From: Clostridium sp. 'White wine YQ'
Lineage (GTDB): Bacteria > Bacillota > Clostridia > Clostridiales > Clostridiaceae
Length of the DNA stretch: 64,000 nucleotides
Direction of reading: 5' to 3'
Assembly: GCF_028728205.1 (NCBI RefSeq)
Contig: NZ_JAQYUU010000007.1
Location: 186,001 to 250,000 of the forward strand
Shown in pieces: positions 17,295 through 25,131 of the stretch (its first letter is position 1; each line of letters starts with the position of its first letter). The notes under the pieces are model-generated. The model was not told where the DNA came from and ran no database searches. It saw nothing but the letters and a program-made list of their open reading frames with translations. The position numbers and the translations under genes are program-made.

Positions 17295-17531
17295 ATGAAC
17301 CAAGAGGAAATTATTTCTAAAGTAAATCAATTGCAATCTGAATATAACGACCTTGAATCTCAAATTAACGAGTTAGCAGATGAGCAAGAAGCCATTTTCT
17401 ATGGAAGGATTAAAGTTGCAAACCGTGACTCCGAATTGAATAGGCTCTATAAACAAGAAAGTGATTTGAAATTTAAGAAAAATGAAAAGAGAAAAGAATT
17501 GAATTATTACAAAAATCTTAGGGAAGAATAA
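17295..17531 (+). CDS. Small coiled-coil protein, unknown
   Basis: 78 aa beginning MNQEEIISKVNQLQ, strongly charged, with a heptad pattern predicting one long coiled coil (about residues 5-75). AAAGGAGGT lies 7 nt before the ATG, a very good ribosome site; an upstream in-frame extension to 17256 is not needed. It sits alone between two left-end copies and is followed by a terminator shared with the HU remnant. It may be cargo of a lost element. No family recognised. Confidence 0.65.
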   Translation: MNQEEIISKVNQLQSEYNDLESQINELADEQEAIFYGRIKVANRDSELNRLYKQESDLKFKKNEKRKELNYYKNLREE

Positions 17532-17577
17532 TTTTAAAATAAGGTGTGAATAAAATGTATCTTTTTTCAAAATAAGA

Positions 17578-17612
17578 GAACACATAGTACAAATAGACTA
17601 TGTGTTCTTTTT
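17578..17612. terminator. Bidirectional terminator between coiled-coil gene and HU remnant
   Basis: GAACACATAGT pairs with ACTATGTGTTC around an 8-nt loop, then TTTTTG on the plus strand; reading the other way the U-tract is weaker. Confidence 0.75.
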
Positions 17613-17614
17613 GA

Positions 17615-17795
17615 TTATTTGCTAACTTTTTCTTTGAATTCTTTTCCTGCTTTAAAAACAGGAGCCATTGTTGCAGGAATTTTGATAGCTTCCTTGGTTC
17701 TAGGATTTCTTCCTTCTCTAGCAGCTCTTTCTCTTGTTTCGAATGTTCAGAATCCAACTAATTGAACTTTATCCCCATTAGCTAGTGATTCTTCT
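17615..17795 (-). pseudogene. HU-type DNA-binding protein, 5'-truncated with nonsense codon
   Basis: The frame reads [38 protein letters not shown], then [20 protein letters not shown] to the end. That is the C-terminal two thirds of HU, with the usual GFGTFE glycine codon mutated to TGA. The N-terminal third is missing exactly at the start of left-end array 3, so an insertion or deletion at the transposon terminus cut the gene. Confidence 0.8.
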
Positions 17796-17966
17796 ATCAT
17801 ATACAATTAGGTATATTTAAATTTATTCCTATTAACGAAGATAAACGCTATGATTTGCCTCTACATATTACAATAAAATGTATTTTAAAATTAATTCAGC
17901 TGGATTAAAACAAAAAACTTATACAATAAATTTAGTTTATTTGTTGGTTTTTATTTGTAATACATA
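17795..17966 (+). repeat. Tn7-type left end, array 3 (direct repeat copy B)
   Basis: Boxes begin at 17803, 17870 and 17923 (spacing 67 and 53 bp) with the same sequences as copy A apart from about eight differences, mostly G-to-A. The left boundary coincides with the break in the HU gene. The element body is to the right. Confidence 0.75.
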
Positions 17967-17975
17967 TATCTTATA

Positions 17976-18085
17976 TTAAATTATCCTGTTATTTTTTAAC
18001 ACTAATTTTATATTAGGTAACTTTTCTAGATAATCACTAACAGAATGCTTTACTTCATTTTCTTGTTTAGTATAAAAACTATAAT
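17976..18085 (-). pseudogene. Second tnsD C-terminal remnant (inside left end 3)
   Basis: The frame reads KQENEVKHSVSDYLEKLPN, then IKLVLKNNRII, stop. The LEKLP-x-x-K core and the distance to the stop match the remnant at 16876-17029. The position just inside the left end and the leftward direction are also the same. It is short, so the call rests largely on context. Confidence 0.45.
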
Positions 18086-18260
18086 TTCATCTATTAACCT
18101 TAAGTCTGTCTATTTTTTATTGTCTTAATACCCAATCCTTCACTTATTATATCGCATTTGTTTGCCTCTTTATATTATATATTCTTCTACTTAACCTTCA
18201 CTTTATTTCTAATATTATTAATTTTAAAAGTATATCTATATTTGATGACTGCAAAAAAGA

Positions 18261-18303
18261 GAGCTTGCTTAGGATTCAAATTACGCGTCTCCTAAACAAG
18301 CTC
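18261..18303 (-). terminator. Terminator of the bacteriocin transporter operon
   Basis: Read leftwards, GAGCTTGTTTAGGA pairs with TCCTAAGCAAGCTC around a 15-nt loop, followed by TCTTTTTT. Confidence 0.85.
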
Positions 18304-18328
18304 AAAAATAATAACTAATAAAATCCTT

Positions 18329-18985
18329 CTATTCTAATATTTTTCCATCATTAATAATGATTTTTCTATCACATTGATTTGCTATATTAACATCATGAGT
18401 TACAATTATTACAGTGTATCCTTGCGAATTAATATCCTTTAACATATCCATTATTAATAATCCTGTTTTTTGATCTAATGATCCTGTTGGTTCATCAGCT
18501 AGTATAATTTCCGGATTATTAACTAAAGCTCTTGCAATAGCAACTCTTTGCTTTTGCCCTCCTGATAGTTCATTCGGTGTTTTAGTAATATGCTTCCCTA
18601 ATCCTACTTTCTTTAAAAAATCTATGGCACTATTTTTTATATGCTTGTCTTTTTTTTGAGAATAAATAAGAGGAATTGAAACATTTTCAACTAAATTATA
18701 ATCATTAAGAAGGTTAAAATTTTGAAAAATGTATCCTATTTTTTTATTTCTTATATTCGCAAGCTTCTTAGACGAAAACGTACTTACAACTTCATCATCT
18801 AATTGATACTTTCCCGAAGTAGGTACATCTATGCACCCTAATATATTTAACAATGTTGATTTTCCTGAACCAGAAGGCCCCATAATAGCAACTAGCTCAC
18901 CTTTTTCTATAGTTAAATTTATATTATCTAAAGCTTTGGTAAAATCATATTTTTTATTTACATCTATTAATCTAATTAAACTCAT
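18329..18985 (-). CDS. ABC transporter ATP-binding protein (bacteriocin immunity/export type)
   Basis: 218-aa MacB/LolD-type ATPase. Walker A GPSGSGKST, Q-loop FQNFNLL, signature LSGGQKQRVAIARAL, Walker B ILADEPTGSLD and switch histidine VTHD are all intact. It is the third gene of a leftward operon with two FtsX-type permeases. The divergent gene encodes a lactococcin-972-like peptide, and lactococcin 972 loci typically carry exactly this ATPase plus large membrane proteins for export or immunity. GGAGG lies upstream of the ATG. Confidence 0.88.
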   Translation of the reverse strand: MSLIRLIDVNKKYDFTKALDNINLTIEKGELVAIMGPSGSGKSTLLNILGCIDVPTSGKYQLDDEVVSTFSSKKLANIRNKKIGYIFQNFNLLNDYNLVENVSIPLIYSQKKDKHIKNSAIDFLKKVGLGKHITKTPNELSGGQKQRVAIARALVNNPEIILADEPTGSLDQKTGLLIMDMLKDINSQGYTVIIVTHDVNIANQCDRKIIINDGKILE

Positions 18986-19051
18986 ATTTATCTTAAAACC
19001 TCCTATTATTTATAATTAATATAAATCTGCAGAAAATAAATTACTTTAAAT

Positions 19052-20359
19052 CTACTTGCTCTTTAATAATTCAACTGGCTCCATTTTTCTTATAATTAAT
19101 ATCGGTTCAATAGATATTATTATCGTAAGTATACATATGATTAATATATTAACTAGTAATTGAATTATATTAAATGTACTAATTATTGTTTTTATATCAG
19201 TTTTTATATATAAAAATACATAAGATAAAATCATAGATGAAATACTAATTAATCCTATCTCCATAAATACTTCTTTACATAAATTAGATACTGTTGCTCC
19301 TAGGCAAATTCTTATTCCAAATTCTTTTTTTCTTCTATGCAACTCACCTATAATTATGCTTATAATACCAATAACAGAGATTAATGTTACTGTAATTCCT
19401 AAAAACAAAGAATTTTTCAAATCGCTTTGCAGATTTGATTTAATTCCCTCGTAATCTTTTTTCAATGAATATGATGATACATATAACCCAGTATTTTTAA
19501 GATTATTATTAATTGTATCTTCAACTAACGAAACTTTTGAATTGTCATACATTTCAACAAATATTCCCAAATCATTTATGCTTAATCCAGTACTAAAATC
19601 ATCTACCCCTTTAACCGTTGGAATTACAACCAAAGAATCAGAGTATACAACATTCTCAATAAAATTGCTTTTTGCTAATAAAGATGGTATTGAGTGTTTG
19701 TCCATTATGCCTACAACCTTAAACGTTACATTAACTTGCTTAATTCCACCATTGAAACTTGAAGCATCATAGATATATGCAGAATTATGAAAAGTATCTC
19801 CTATATGAACCTTATCTTTATAATCTAAACCAATTAATATAGGAATTTCTTCATGTGTATAATCTACATTAAAATCACTTGCTTTTAATCCTCTTCCCTC
19901 TTTCATCTTTATACTATAACTATTTATAAAATCATTATTTACAAGAATCTTACTTGTATACTGATAAAATTGTTTGTATTGACCTTGTAAATTTAATTTC
20001 CAATACTTTTCATTAGCTTTTTGATCTAATCCATCAATCTTCAATGGAAAGGTAAAAAACACCTTTGCATTCCTTATAGTCCCATTATCTTTTAAATTAT
20101 CAAAAGTTGTCTCTAAGTTACTAAGCTCTCTATAATGTTTGAAGTACTCTTTACTTTCTTGCCCATTTTTATTAGCTGCCTGCTTAATAACAAAAGTATT
20201 TTTATAGTTAAATAAATTTGCAAAGTTATTTTCTTTTACTTTCTTATCAATTACTATAGAAGATGCTGAAGTGACCATATATAATCCAAAAGATAATTGC
20301 AAAATTATCAGGATAAATATCAATTTTTTTCTCCTAATTGATTTGAACACATTTATCAT
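19052..20359 (-). CDS. FtsX-like ABC permease (bacteriocin-associated), 1
   Basis: 435 aa with one N-terminal transmembrane helix (FILIILQLSFGLYMVTS), a roughly 270-residue extracytoplasmic domain, and three C-terminal helices in a FtsX domain (GITVTLISVIGIISIIIG, then FGIRICLGAT). GIRICLGAT is the conserved cytoplasmic turn of MacB/FtsX permeases. It lies between a second permease and the ATPase. Its GGAGGAA site overlaps the stop codon of the upstream permease, so the two are translationally coupled and probably form a heterodimer. Confidence 0.82.
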   Translation of the reverse strand: MINVFKSIRRKKLIFILIILQLSFGLYMVTSASSIVIDKKVKENNFANLFNYKNTFVIKQAANKNGQESKEYFKHYRELSNLETTFDNLKDNGTIRNAKVFFTFPLKIDGLDQKANEKYWKLNLQGQYKQFYQYTSKILVNNDFINSYSIKMKEGRGLKASDFNVDYTHEEIPILIGLDYKDKVHIGDTFHNSAYIYDASSFNGGIKQVNVTFKVVGIMDKHSIPSLLAKSNFIENVVYSDSLVVIPTVKGVDDFSTGLSINDLGIFVEMYDNSKVSLVEDTINNNLKNTGLYVSSYSLKKDYEGIKSNLQSDLKNSLFLGITVTLISVIGIISIIIGELHRRKKEFGIRICLGATVSNLCKEVFMEIGLISISSMILSYVFLYIKTDIKTIISTFNIIQLLVNILIICILTIIISIEPILIIRKMEPVELLKSK

Positions 20360-20361
20360 AT

Positions 20362-21444
20362 TTATTCCTCCGCTAGTGCTTGTGATGGTTGAATCTTTAA
20401 TAAATACATATATACTGGCAATGCAGATATATACGCTGTAACTATAGAAAGAAGTAATGCATAAATAAAATTGCTCTTATATAGCGCTATACTAACATTA
20501 AATATGCTACCATTATTCACCTTATAAAGAATAGTTTGTACTAATAAAGCGAGAATCATTGACATAAGCGATATTATTGTTAACTCTGAAAAAAGAATGT
20601 TAAATATATTTTTGTTAGTTGCACCCAAAACTTTCCTTATAACAATTTCTCTTTTTCTAGTCTCTAGCCAAAGCGATGATATATTAATGGAATTCAATAA
20701 TATTATTACTATAATCACCAATGATACCTTAAAAAGATACTGGTATTCTTCGCTATTGTCATTAACAACATATGGTGAAACAGTAAGCTTAGCATTGCTA
20801 CTATATTCCTTAATGCTTGCTTCAACCTTATTTAGTGCCTTGGTGATCGCCGTCTGTTCACCGTTAATTTTAATCACTAAGTCATTGTCACTTAGATTAA
20901 TATTTTCAACACATTCTAAAAAGACTTTTTTAGGAACTACTATTTTTTGTTCTCTTTCATTTGTTATACCACTTTCAATTAATACAAATTCTTTTGAATC
21001 TCCCTTAGTGTTAAATGTCTTAAATGAGTATTTATTATCTGATACATCAATGGTCGAAGAAAATATTGCTTTATTTGAATTAGATTCAAAATCTACTTTT
21101 GAAAAAAAACTTCCTGATTTCATATTTACAAACGGTTTTAATCCTTTATTTATGAAAGTAGTAGACAAAGTAAAATTTTCACTTTTATTCAATTTTACCC
21201 CCTTCGATACTTCTAGTGAAATATCATCATCTTTAAGTAATTGTTCCAATTTCAAAAGATCATAATTATTACAATCACTAAATGATAAAATCTTGTTATT
21301 ATCAGAGTTAAAATATTTTGCTTTTAATTTTTGTTCTTCTATTACTGAATTACCTATTGAGAATGATAATATAGCTAGAGTATATGCAATAATAAAAAAA
21401 GTGGTAGTTAGTTTTCTTTTAAAAATTGATTTTAGTATTCTCAT
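20362..21444 (-). CDS. FtsX-like ABC permease (bacteriocin-associated), 2
   Basis: 360 aa, first gene of the operon. It has an N-terminal helix (TFFIIAYTLAILSFSIG), an extracytoplasmic domain of about 210 residues, then the FtsX region with EIVIRKVLGAT and two further helices. It is shorter than its partner because the large loop is reduced. Divergent from the peptide gene across 132 bp holding both promoters. Expected to act with the neighbouring ATPase in secretion of, or self-protection from, the lactococcin-972-like peptide. Confidence 0.82.
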   Translation of the reverse strand: MRILKSIFKRKLTTTFFIIAYTLAILSFSIGNSVIEEQKLKAKYFNSDNNKILSFSDCNNYDLLKLEQLLKDDDISLEVSKGVKLNKSENFTLSTTFINKGLKPFVNMKSGSFFSKVDFESNSNKAIFSSTIDVSDNKYSFKTFNTKGDSKEFVLIESGITNEREQKIVVPKKVFLECVENINLSDNDLVIKINGEQTAITKALNKVEASIKEYSSNAKLTVSPYVVNDNSEEYQYLFKVSLVIIVIILLNSINISSLWLETRKREIVIRKVLGATNKNIFNILFSELTIISLMSMILALLVQTILYKVNNGSIFNVSIALYKSNFIYALLLSIVTAYISALPVYMYLLKIQPSQALAEE

Positions 21445-21512
21445 AATTATCCTCCTATAACCCTAGTAATAATTATACATATTTTTTACAAATTTGCAAT
21501 TCTTAAATAATA

Positions 21513-21541
21513 TTGACTTTATATTATATTTATGTAATAAT
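21513..21541 (+). promoter_or_regulatory. Promoter of the bacteriocin gene
   Basis: TTGACT (21513-21518), 17-nt spacer, AATAAT (21536-21541), followed 36 bp later by the ATG with AAGGGGG as ribosome site. Confidence 0.65.
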
Positions 21542-21576
21542 TTGGTTGTAAATATAATATATAAGGGGGATAATCA

Positions 21577-21975
21577 ATGAAAAAAGGATTAAAAAAATTT
21601 ATAGCGGCATCTGCATTGAGTGTTCTACTTGTTCCAAGTGCACTAGCTTATGCAACTCCACCTTCTAAAACAACTGTTTATTTCAACTCGACTAGTAATA
21701 GGTATGAAGACTGCGTAATGGTATCTGGTTCTAGCGCATATGCATGGTCTGATTCTTATCTAGATTCAGGAGTAACTACTGTCAAGGCATACGCTTTACC
21801 TAGTGAAGGTACTTGGACTGACGACTACGGTAGATACTGGGCTGAAGCTCAAAGTTATGGTGGCAATTCTAGTGGTAGAGCCCGTTCTGAAGCTCATTTA
21901 CCAAGTGGTACTTTTGCTCAACATGAGAGAAAGATGCCTTTTAACTCAGAATTTTTCTATAATGCTAGGTACTAA
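21577..21975 (+). CDS. Lactococcin-972-like bacteriocin precursor
   Basis: 132 aa. A clear Sec signal peptide (KKFIAASALSVLLVPSALAYA) has a likely cleavage near residue 25. The mature part is rich in S, Y, W and G. The C-terminal 60 residues follow the lactococcin 972 pattern EGTW-x-x-x-YG, SYGGNSSGRARSEAH, and an aromatic end EFFYNARY comparable to SFYYNFW. Lactococcin 972 binds lipid II and blocks septum formation. The neighbouring ATPase and FtsX permeases are the usual companions of this family. The mature part is longer than the classical 66-residue form. Confidence 0.7.
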   Translation: MKKGLKKFIAASALSVLLVPSALAYATPPSKTTVYFNSTSNRYEDCVMVSGSSAYAWSDSYLDSGVTTVKAYALPSEGTWTDDYGRYWAEAQSYGGNSSGRARSEAHLPSGTFAQHERKMPFNSEFFYNARY

Positions 21976-22007
21976 ATCAATTTCAAGGTATTGATAAGTA
22001 GTACAAA

Positions 22008-22076
22008 AAGTATGTTTCCTTTATGGCAGACATAAAAAAAAATATGTCTCCCACAAAGGAGGCATACTTTTTTTAG
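22008..22076 (+). terminator. Terminator of the bacteriocin gene
   Basis: A long imperfect stem: AAGTATG, CCTTT and AGACAT pair with ATGTCT, AAAGG and CATACTT around an A-rich loop, followed by TTTTTTT. Confidence 0.85.
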
Positions 22077-22142
22077 TTCAAAATCTAAAATTACATTTAA
22101 ATAGAAATTATTTGCAGTTAAATGTTCTTTGAAAGCAAGATT

Positions 22143-22403
22143 ATGAATAAAAAAAGATTATCTATCTTACTAGCAGGATTAGTAATACTTTCTAATCTTT
22201 CAATGAGTAGTATAAAAGTTTCTTCTAAAACTCAGTCCGAAGTTCAAGATGAAATTAAGTCAAATAATGAAAAAATCGAAGATCTTCAAAATGATAAAAA
22301 TACTATTCAGTCAAAAGAAAATCAAGAGCAAGATAAATTAAAAGAAGTAAGAAAAAAACTATTTGACAAAAATACTCAACTTAATACTATACAAGCCAAA
22401 TAC
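22143..22403 (+). pseudogene. PcsB/CwlO-like peptidoglycan hydrolase, N-terminal remnant
   Basis: The start MNKKRLSILLAGLVILS is a signal peptide, followed by a coiled coil (SEVQDEIKSNNEKIEDLQND and on). That is the N-terminal half of secreted NlpC/P60-type hydrolases such as PcsB or CwlO. The catalytic domain is missing. The sequence breaks at about 22403, where an NhaC-like fragment on the other strand begins, which marks a deletion junction. Confidence 0.7.
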
Positions 22404-22721
22404 TTCCTAATGCACTTTTTCAGTTTTAACATATTTGTTCGCTAACTCTGTAAACCCTTTTATTCCACCTGATAATTTCATTATTTCACCGAATGCACCA
22501 AACAAATATAAAAACATTACTATATACACACTTTCTTCACTTGACGCTGATTTAACTAAATGTTCTATAGCTATAATACATCCATTAATTATATTACCTC
22601 CACCTAATAGTATTCCACCAGATAGAATTCCTATTATGAGAGATGCTATTATTCTCTTCGTAGTCATAGCTAAGATAATAACTATAATTGTTATAAATAA
22701 AGAAATTAATCCTTGACTCAT
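22404..22721 (-). pseudogene. NhaC-like Na+/H+ antiporter, N-terminal remnant
   Basis: From the ATG at 22721 (AAGGATG upstream) the frame reads MSQGLISLFITIIVIILAM, TKRIIASLIIGILSGGILLG, and FGEIMKLSGGIKGFTELANK. These are the first three membrane segments of an NhaC/DcuC-type antiporter. About 100 of some 450 residues remain; the 3' side is lost at the junction with the PcsB-like remnant. Confidence 0.7.
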
Positions 22722-22871
22722 ATAGTACACATCCTTATCAGAAATTTTAATATGCTTATTCTCCCCGATAAATATATAATTACTCATATTATCAAAGATT
22801 GCATTAAATAAGTTATTTATTGTAGAAATGCATTTATCGTTACTTTGCACCTAACATCGATGCAAAGTAAA

Positions 22872-22912
22872 AAAACACACATCCTCAATCTCTTGAGAAT
22901 GTGTGTTTTCAT
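22872..22912. terminator. Hairpin terminator
   Basis: AAAACACACAT pairs with ATGTGTGTTTT around a 16-nt loop; A-run on one side and TCATTTT on the other. It probably ends transcription of the 51-aa gene to its right on the minus strand. Confidence 0.75.
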
Positions 22913-22924
22913 TTTATCATTAAT

Positions 22925-23080
22925 CTAATTTACTAACCTTTCAAGATCAGCTATTATCACATTAACTTTTTCAAGTTTTCCTTTAGCATAATCTTTATCT
23001 CTTAGCCATTCGATACCCATTTCTAAGCATCTTTTTTCTTCTTTGTACTCAGCTAATAATTTTACTAATTCACTATTCAT
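22925..23080 (-). CDS. Small protein next to the transposon right end
   Basis: 51 aa, beginning MNSELVKLLAEYKEEKRCLE and ending IIADLERLVN. Charged and helical, without a membrane segment. GAGGTGA lies 5 nt before the ATG, so translation is likely. It is the first gene inside the right end and the last before glmS. The family is unknown; it has the look of a small regulator or cargo filler. Confidence 0.6.
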   Translation of the reverse strand: MNSELVKLLAEYKEEKRCLEMGIEWLRDKDYAKGKLEKVNVIIADLERLVN

Positions 23081-23146
23081 AAACTCACCTCATATGAATC
23101 TTCTATTATTAAATGAATTATTTAATTTAAATAATATGAGAATACA

Positions 23147-23279
23147 CAAATTCAGTTTAAACAAACCTTATTGTATATAACTGTACATTTATGCAATTAT
23201 TAAACTAGACTGAAGTTACCATCTTTATTAAAACTTACTAACTTAATTACATACATACCAACTTTATTTAGTCGACACA
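23147..23279 (-). repeat. Tn7-type right end of the island
   Basis: Read away from glmS it begins TGTGTCGAC, then TnsB-like boxes TAAATAAAGTTGG (5' base at 23270), TTAATAAAGATGG (23231) and ACAATAAGGTTTGTTTAAAC (23174). Tn7R itself starts TGTGGGCGGACAATAAAG, so the first box lies at the same distance (9 nt) from the terminus. The boxes are closer together than in the left ends (39 and 57 bp), as in Tn7. Confidence 0.8.
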
Positions 23280-23304
23280 ATAGTGTTCTTGTGTTTAGCT
23301 ATTA
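23280..23304. other. attTn7 insertion point downstream of glmS
   Basis: Twenty-five bases separate the glmS stop codon (23305-23307) from the transposon terminus. If the terminus is TGTGTC, the 5-bp target duplication would be ATAGT (23280-23284). The five bases before left-end array 2 are CTAGT, a four-of-five match; the other arrays do not match. Confidence 0.7.
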
Positions 23305-25131
23305 TTATTCAACTGTTACTGATTTTGCTAAGTTTCTTGGCTTATCAACATCGCAGCCTTTTCTTACTGCAGTATAGTAAGCTAATATTTGAAGTGGAAC
23401 TACTGAGTATACTGGTGCAAGTATTGGCATAACTCTTGGGATATAAACTGTTTCATCTACAGTTTTCTCAATGTCTGGATGTCCTTCCATTGCTATTCCT
23501 AATACATTTGCTCCTCTAGTTTTAACTTCTCTTATATTACTTACCATCTTATCAAATATATCTTCTTGAGTTGCAAGAGCTATAACTGTGATTCCTTCTT
23601 CAATTAAGGCTATAGTTCCGTGCTTTAACTCTCCACCTGGATAAGCTTCTGAGTGGATATATGATATTTCTTTTAGTTTTAATGATCCTTCTAATGCTAC
23701 TGCATAGTCTAGACCTCTTCCTAAATAGTAAACATCTTTTTCTTTATATACTTTATCAACGAATGTTTTTATCTTTTCGATATCGCTTAATATTTCAGCA
23801 ACACCTTCTGAAAGATCTAGTAATCCGTCTTTTATTTTGTTAATTTCAGTTTCTCTTATAGTATTCTTAACTTCTGCCATATATAAAGCTATTATATATA
23901 ATGCTATTAACATAGTTATATATGCTTTTGTTGATGCAACTGCGATTTCTGGACCAGCCCATGTGTAGAATACATCATCAGCTTCTCTTGAAATTGAGCT
24001 ACCTACAACATTAGTTATAGCTATTATTCTAGCTCCCTTATCCTTAGCTAATCTTAATGCTGCTAAAGTATCAGCTGTTTCTCCTGATTGGCTTATACAG
24101 ATCATTAATGTTTTATCAGTTATAAGTGGATTTCTGTATCTGAATTCAGATGCATAATCTATTTCTACTGGTATCTTCGCTAATCTTTCGATTACATATT
24201 TTCCAACAACACCTGAGTGATATGCTGTACCACATGCAATTATATAAACCTTGTCAAATCCTTCGATTTGCTCTTTAGTTAAGTGAATACCATCAATTTT
24301 AATCTTTTCACCTTTAACTATTCTTGAAGTTAAAGTATCTTTTATAGCTTTTGGTTGTTCATATATTTCCTTTAACATGAAGTGCTCATATCCGCCTTTT
24401 TCAGCAGCATCTATATCCCATGTTACATGGAAAATTTGTTTATCAACCTTGTTTTTATTTTCATCATAAATTGTTATTCCATCCTTAGTCATAACAACAA
24501 ATTCTTTATCTTCTAATAAATAAACGTCTCTTGTTTGACCTAATACAGCAGGAATATCTGAAGCTATGAAGCTTTCATTTTCTCCAACACCTATAACAAG
24601 TGGACTGTCTTTTCTTACAGCAACAATTTTACCTGGATCTTTTTCTGATATTACGCCTAATGCATAACTACCTTCCATTTTCTTTGTTGCTTTCATAACA
24701 GCATCTTCAAGATTTCCTTCAAAATAGTAATCTACTAAATGAGGTATAACTTCTGTATCTGTCTCTGATACAAATTTATATCCTTTAGCCATTAGCATCT
24801 CTCTTAAAACTATATAGTTCTCAATTATTCCATTGTGAACTACTGCTATGCTTCCATCTTCATTGCAATGAGGATGTGAGTTTACATCTGAAGGTTCTCC
24901 ATGAGTTGCCCATCTTGTATGACCTATTCCTATACTGCTTGTAAAGTCACTACTTGCAACTCTTTCCTTAAGGTTAGATAGTCTACCTCTGCATTTTTCT
25001 ACCTTGATATCATCATTCTCTAAAACAGCTATTCCTGATGAATCATAACCTCTGTACTCAAGTTTACCTAACCCCTCAATTAAAATCGGAGTTGCTTTCT
25101 TTGGTCCTAAATATCCTACTATTCCACACAT
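23305..25131 (-). CDS. glmS: Glutamine-fructose-6-phosphate aminotransferase
   Basis: Makes glucosamine-6-phosphate from fructose-6-phosphate and glutamine, the entry step to UDP-GlcNAc and peptidoglycan. 608 aa, normal length. The N-terminal glutaminase domain starts with the catalytic cysteine (MCGIVGYLG), with GHTRWATHG further on. Two SIS sugar-isomerase domains follow (CISQSGETADTL and LKHGTIALIEEG), and the C-terminus is the conserved KPRNLAKSVTVE that TnsD reads as attTn7. It is preceded by a glmS ribozyme. The gene is intact; only the DNA after its stop was altered by the island. Confidence 0.97.
   Translation of the reverse strand: MCGIVGYLGPKKATPILIEGLGKLEYRGYDSSGIAVLENDDIKVEKCRGRLSNLKERVASSDFTSSIGIGHTRWATHGEPSDVNSHPHCNEDGSIAVVHNGIIENYIVLREMLMAKGYKFVSETDTEVIPHLVDYYFEGNLEDAVMKATKKMEGSYALGVISEKDPGKIVAVRKDSPLVIGVGENESFIASDIPAVLGQTRDVYLLEDKEFVVMTKDGITIYDENKNKVDKQIFHVTWDIDAAEKGGYEHFMLKEIYEQPKAIKDTLTSRIVKGEKIKIDGIHLTKEQIEGFDKVYIIACGTAYHSGVVGKYVIERLAKIPVEIDYASEFRYRNPLITDKTLMICISQSGETADTLAALRLAKDKGARIIAITNVVGSSISREADDVFYTWAGPEIAVASTKAYITMLIALYIIALYMAEVKNTIRETEINKIKDGLLDLSEGVAEILSDIEKIKTFVDKVYKEKDVYYLGRGLDYAVALEGSLKLKEISYIHSEAYPGGELKHGTIALIEEGITVIALATQEDIFDKMVSNIREVKTRGANVLGIAMEGHPDIEKTVDETVYIPRVMPILAPVYSVVPLQILAYYTAVRKGCDVDKPRNLAKSVTVE

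Larger units (their letters stand above)
1..23279. mobile_element. Tn7-like genomic island at attTn7 (left boundary outside window)
   Basis: The region holds tnsA, tnsB, tnsC, two tnsD genes and mixed cargo. It ends at a Tn7-type right end about 25 bp downstream of the glmS stop codon, the known Tn7 target position. Three left-end-like arrays at 16.7-18.0 kb show it is a stack of more than one element. No right end was found for the part that carries the intact tns genes, and its outer left end must lie left of position 1. The assignment as a Tn7-family island is strong; the number of elements is inferred. Confidence 0.85.

Noticed and set aside
17518-17757. A 79-aa minus-strand reading frame
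   Set aside because: It is a different frame over the HU remnant; the HU frame explains the sequence much better.
17023-17966. Direct repeats as a possible CRISPR array
   Set aside because: Two long copies 770 bp apart with internal boxes of variable spacing are not short repeats with uniform spacers; they fit transposon ends. No cas gene is visible in the window.
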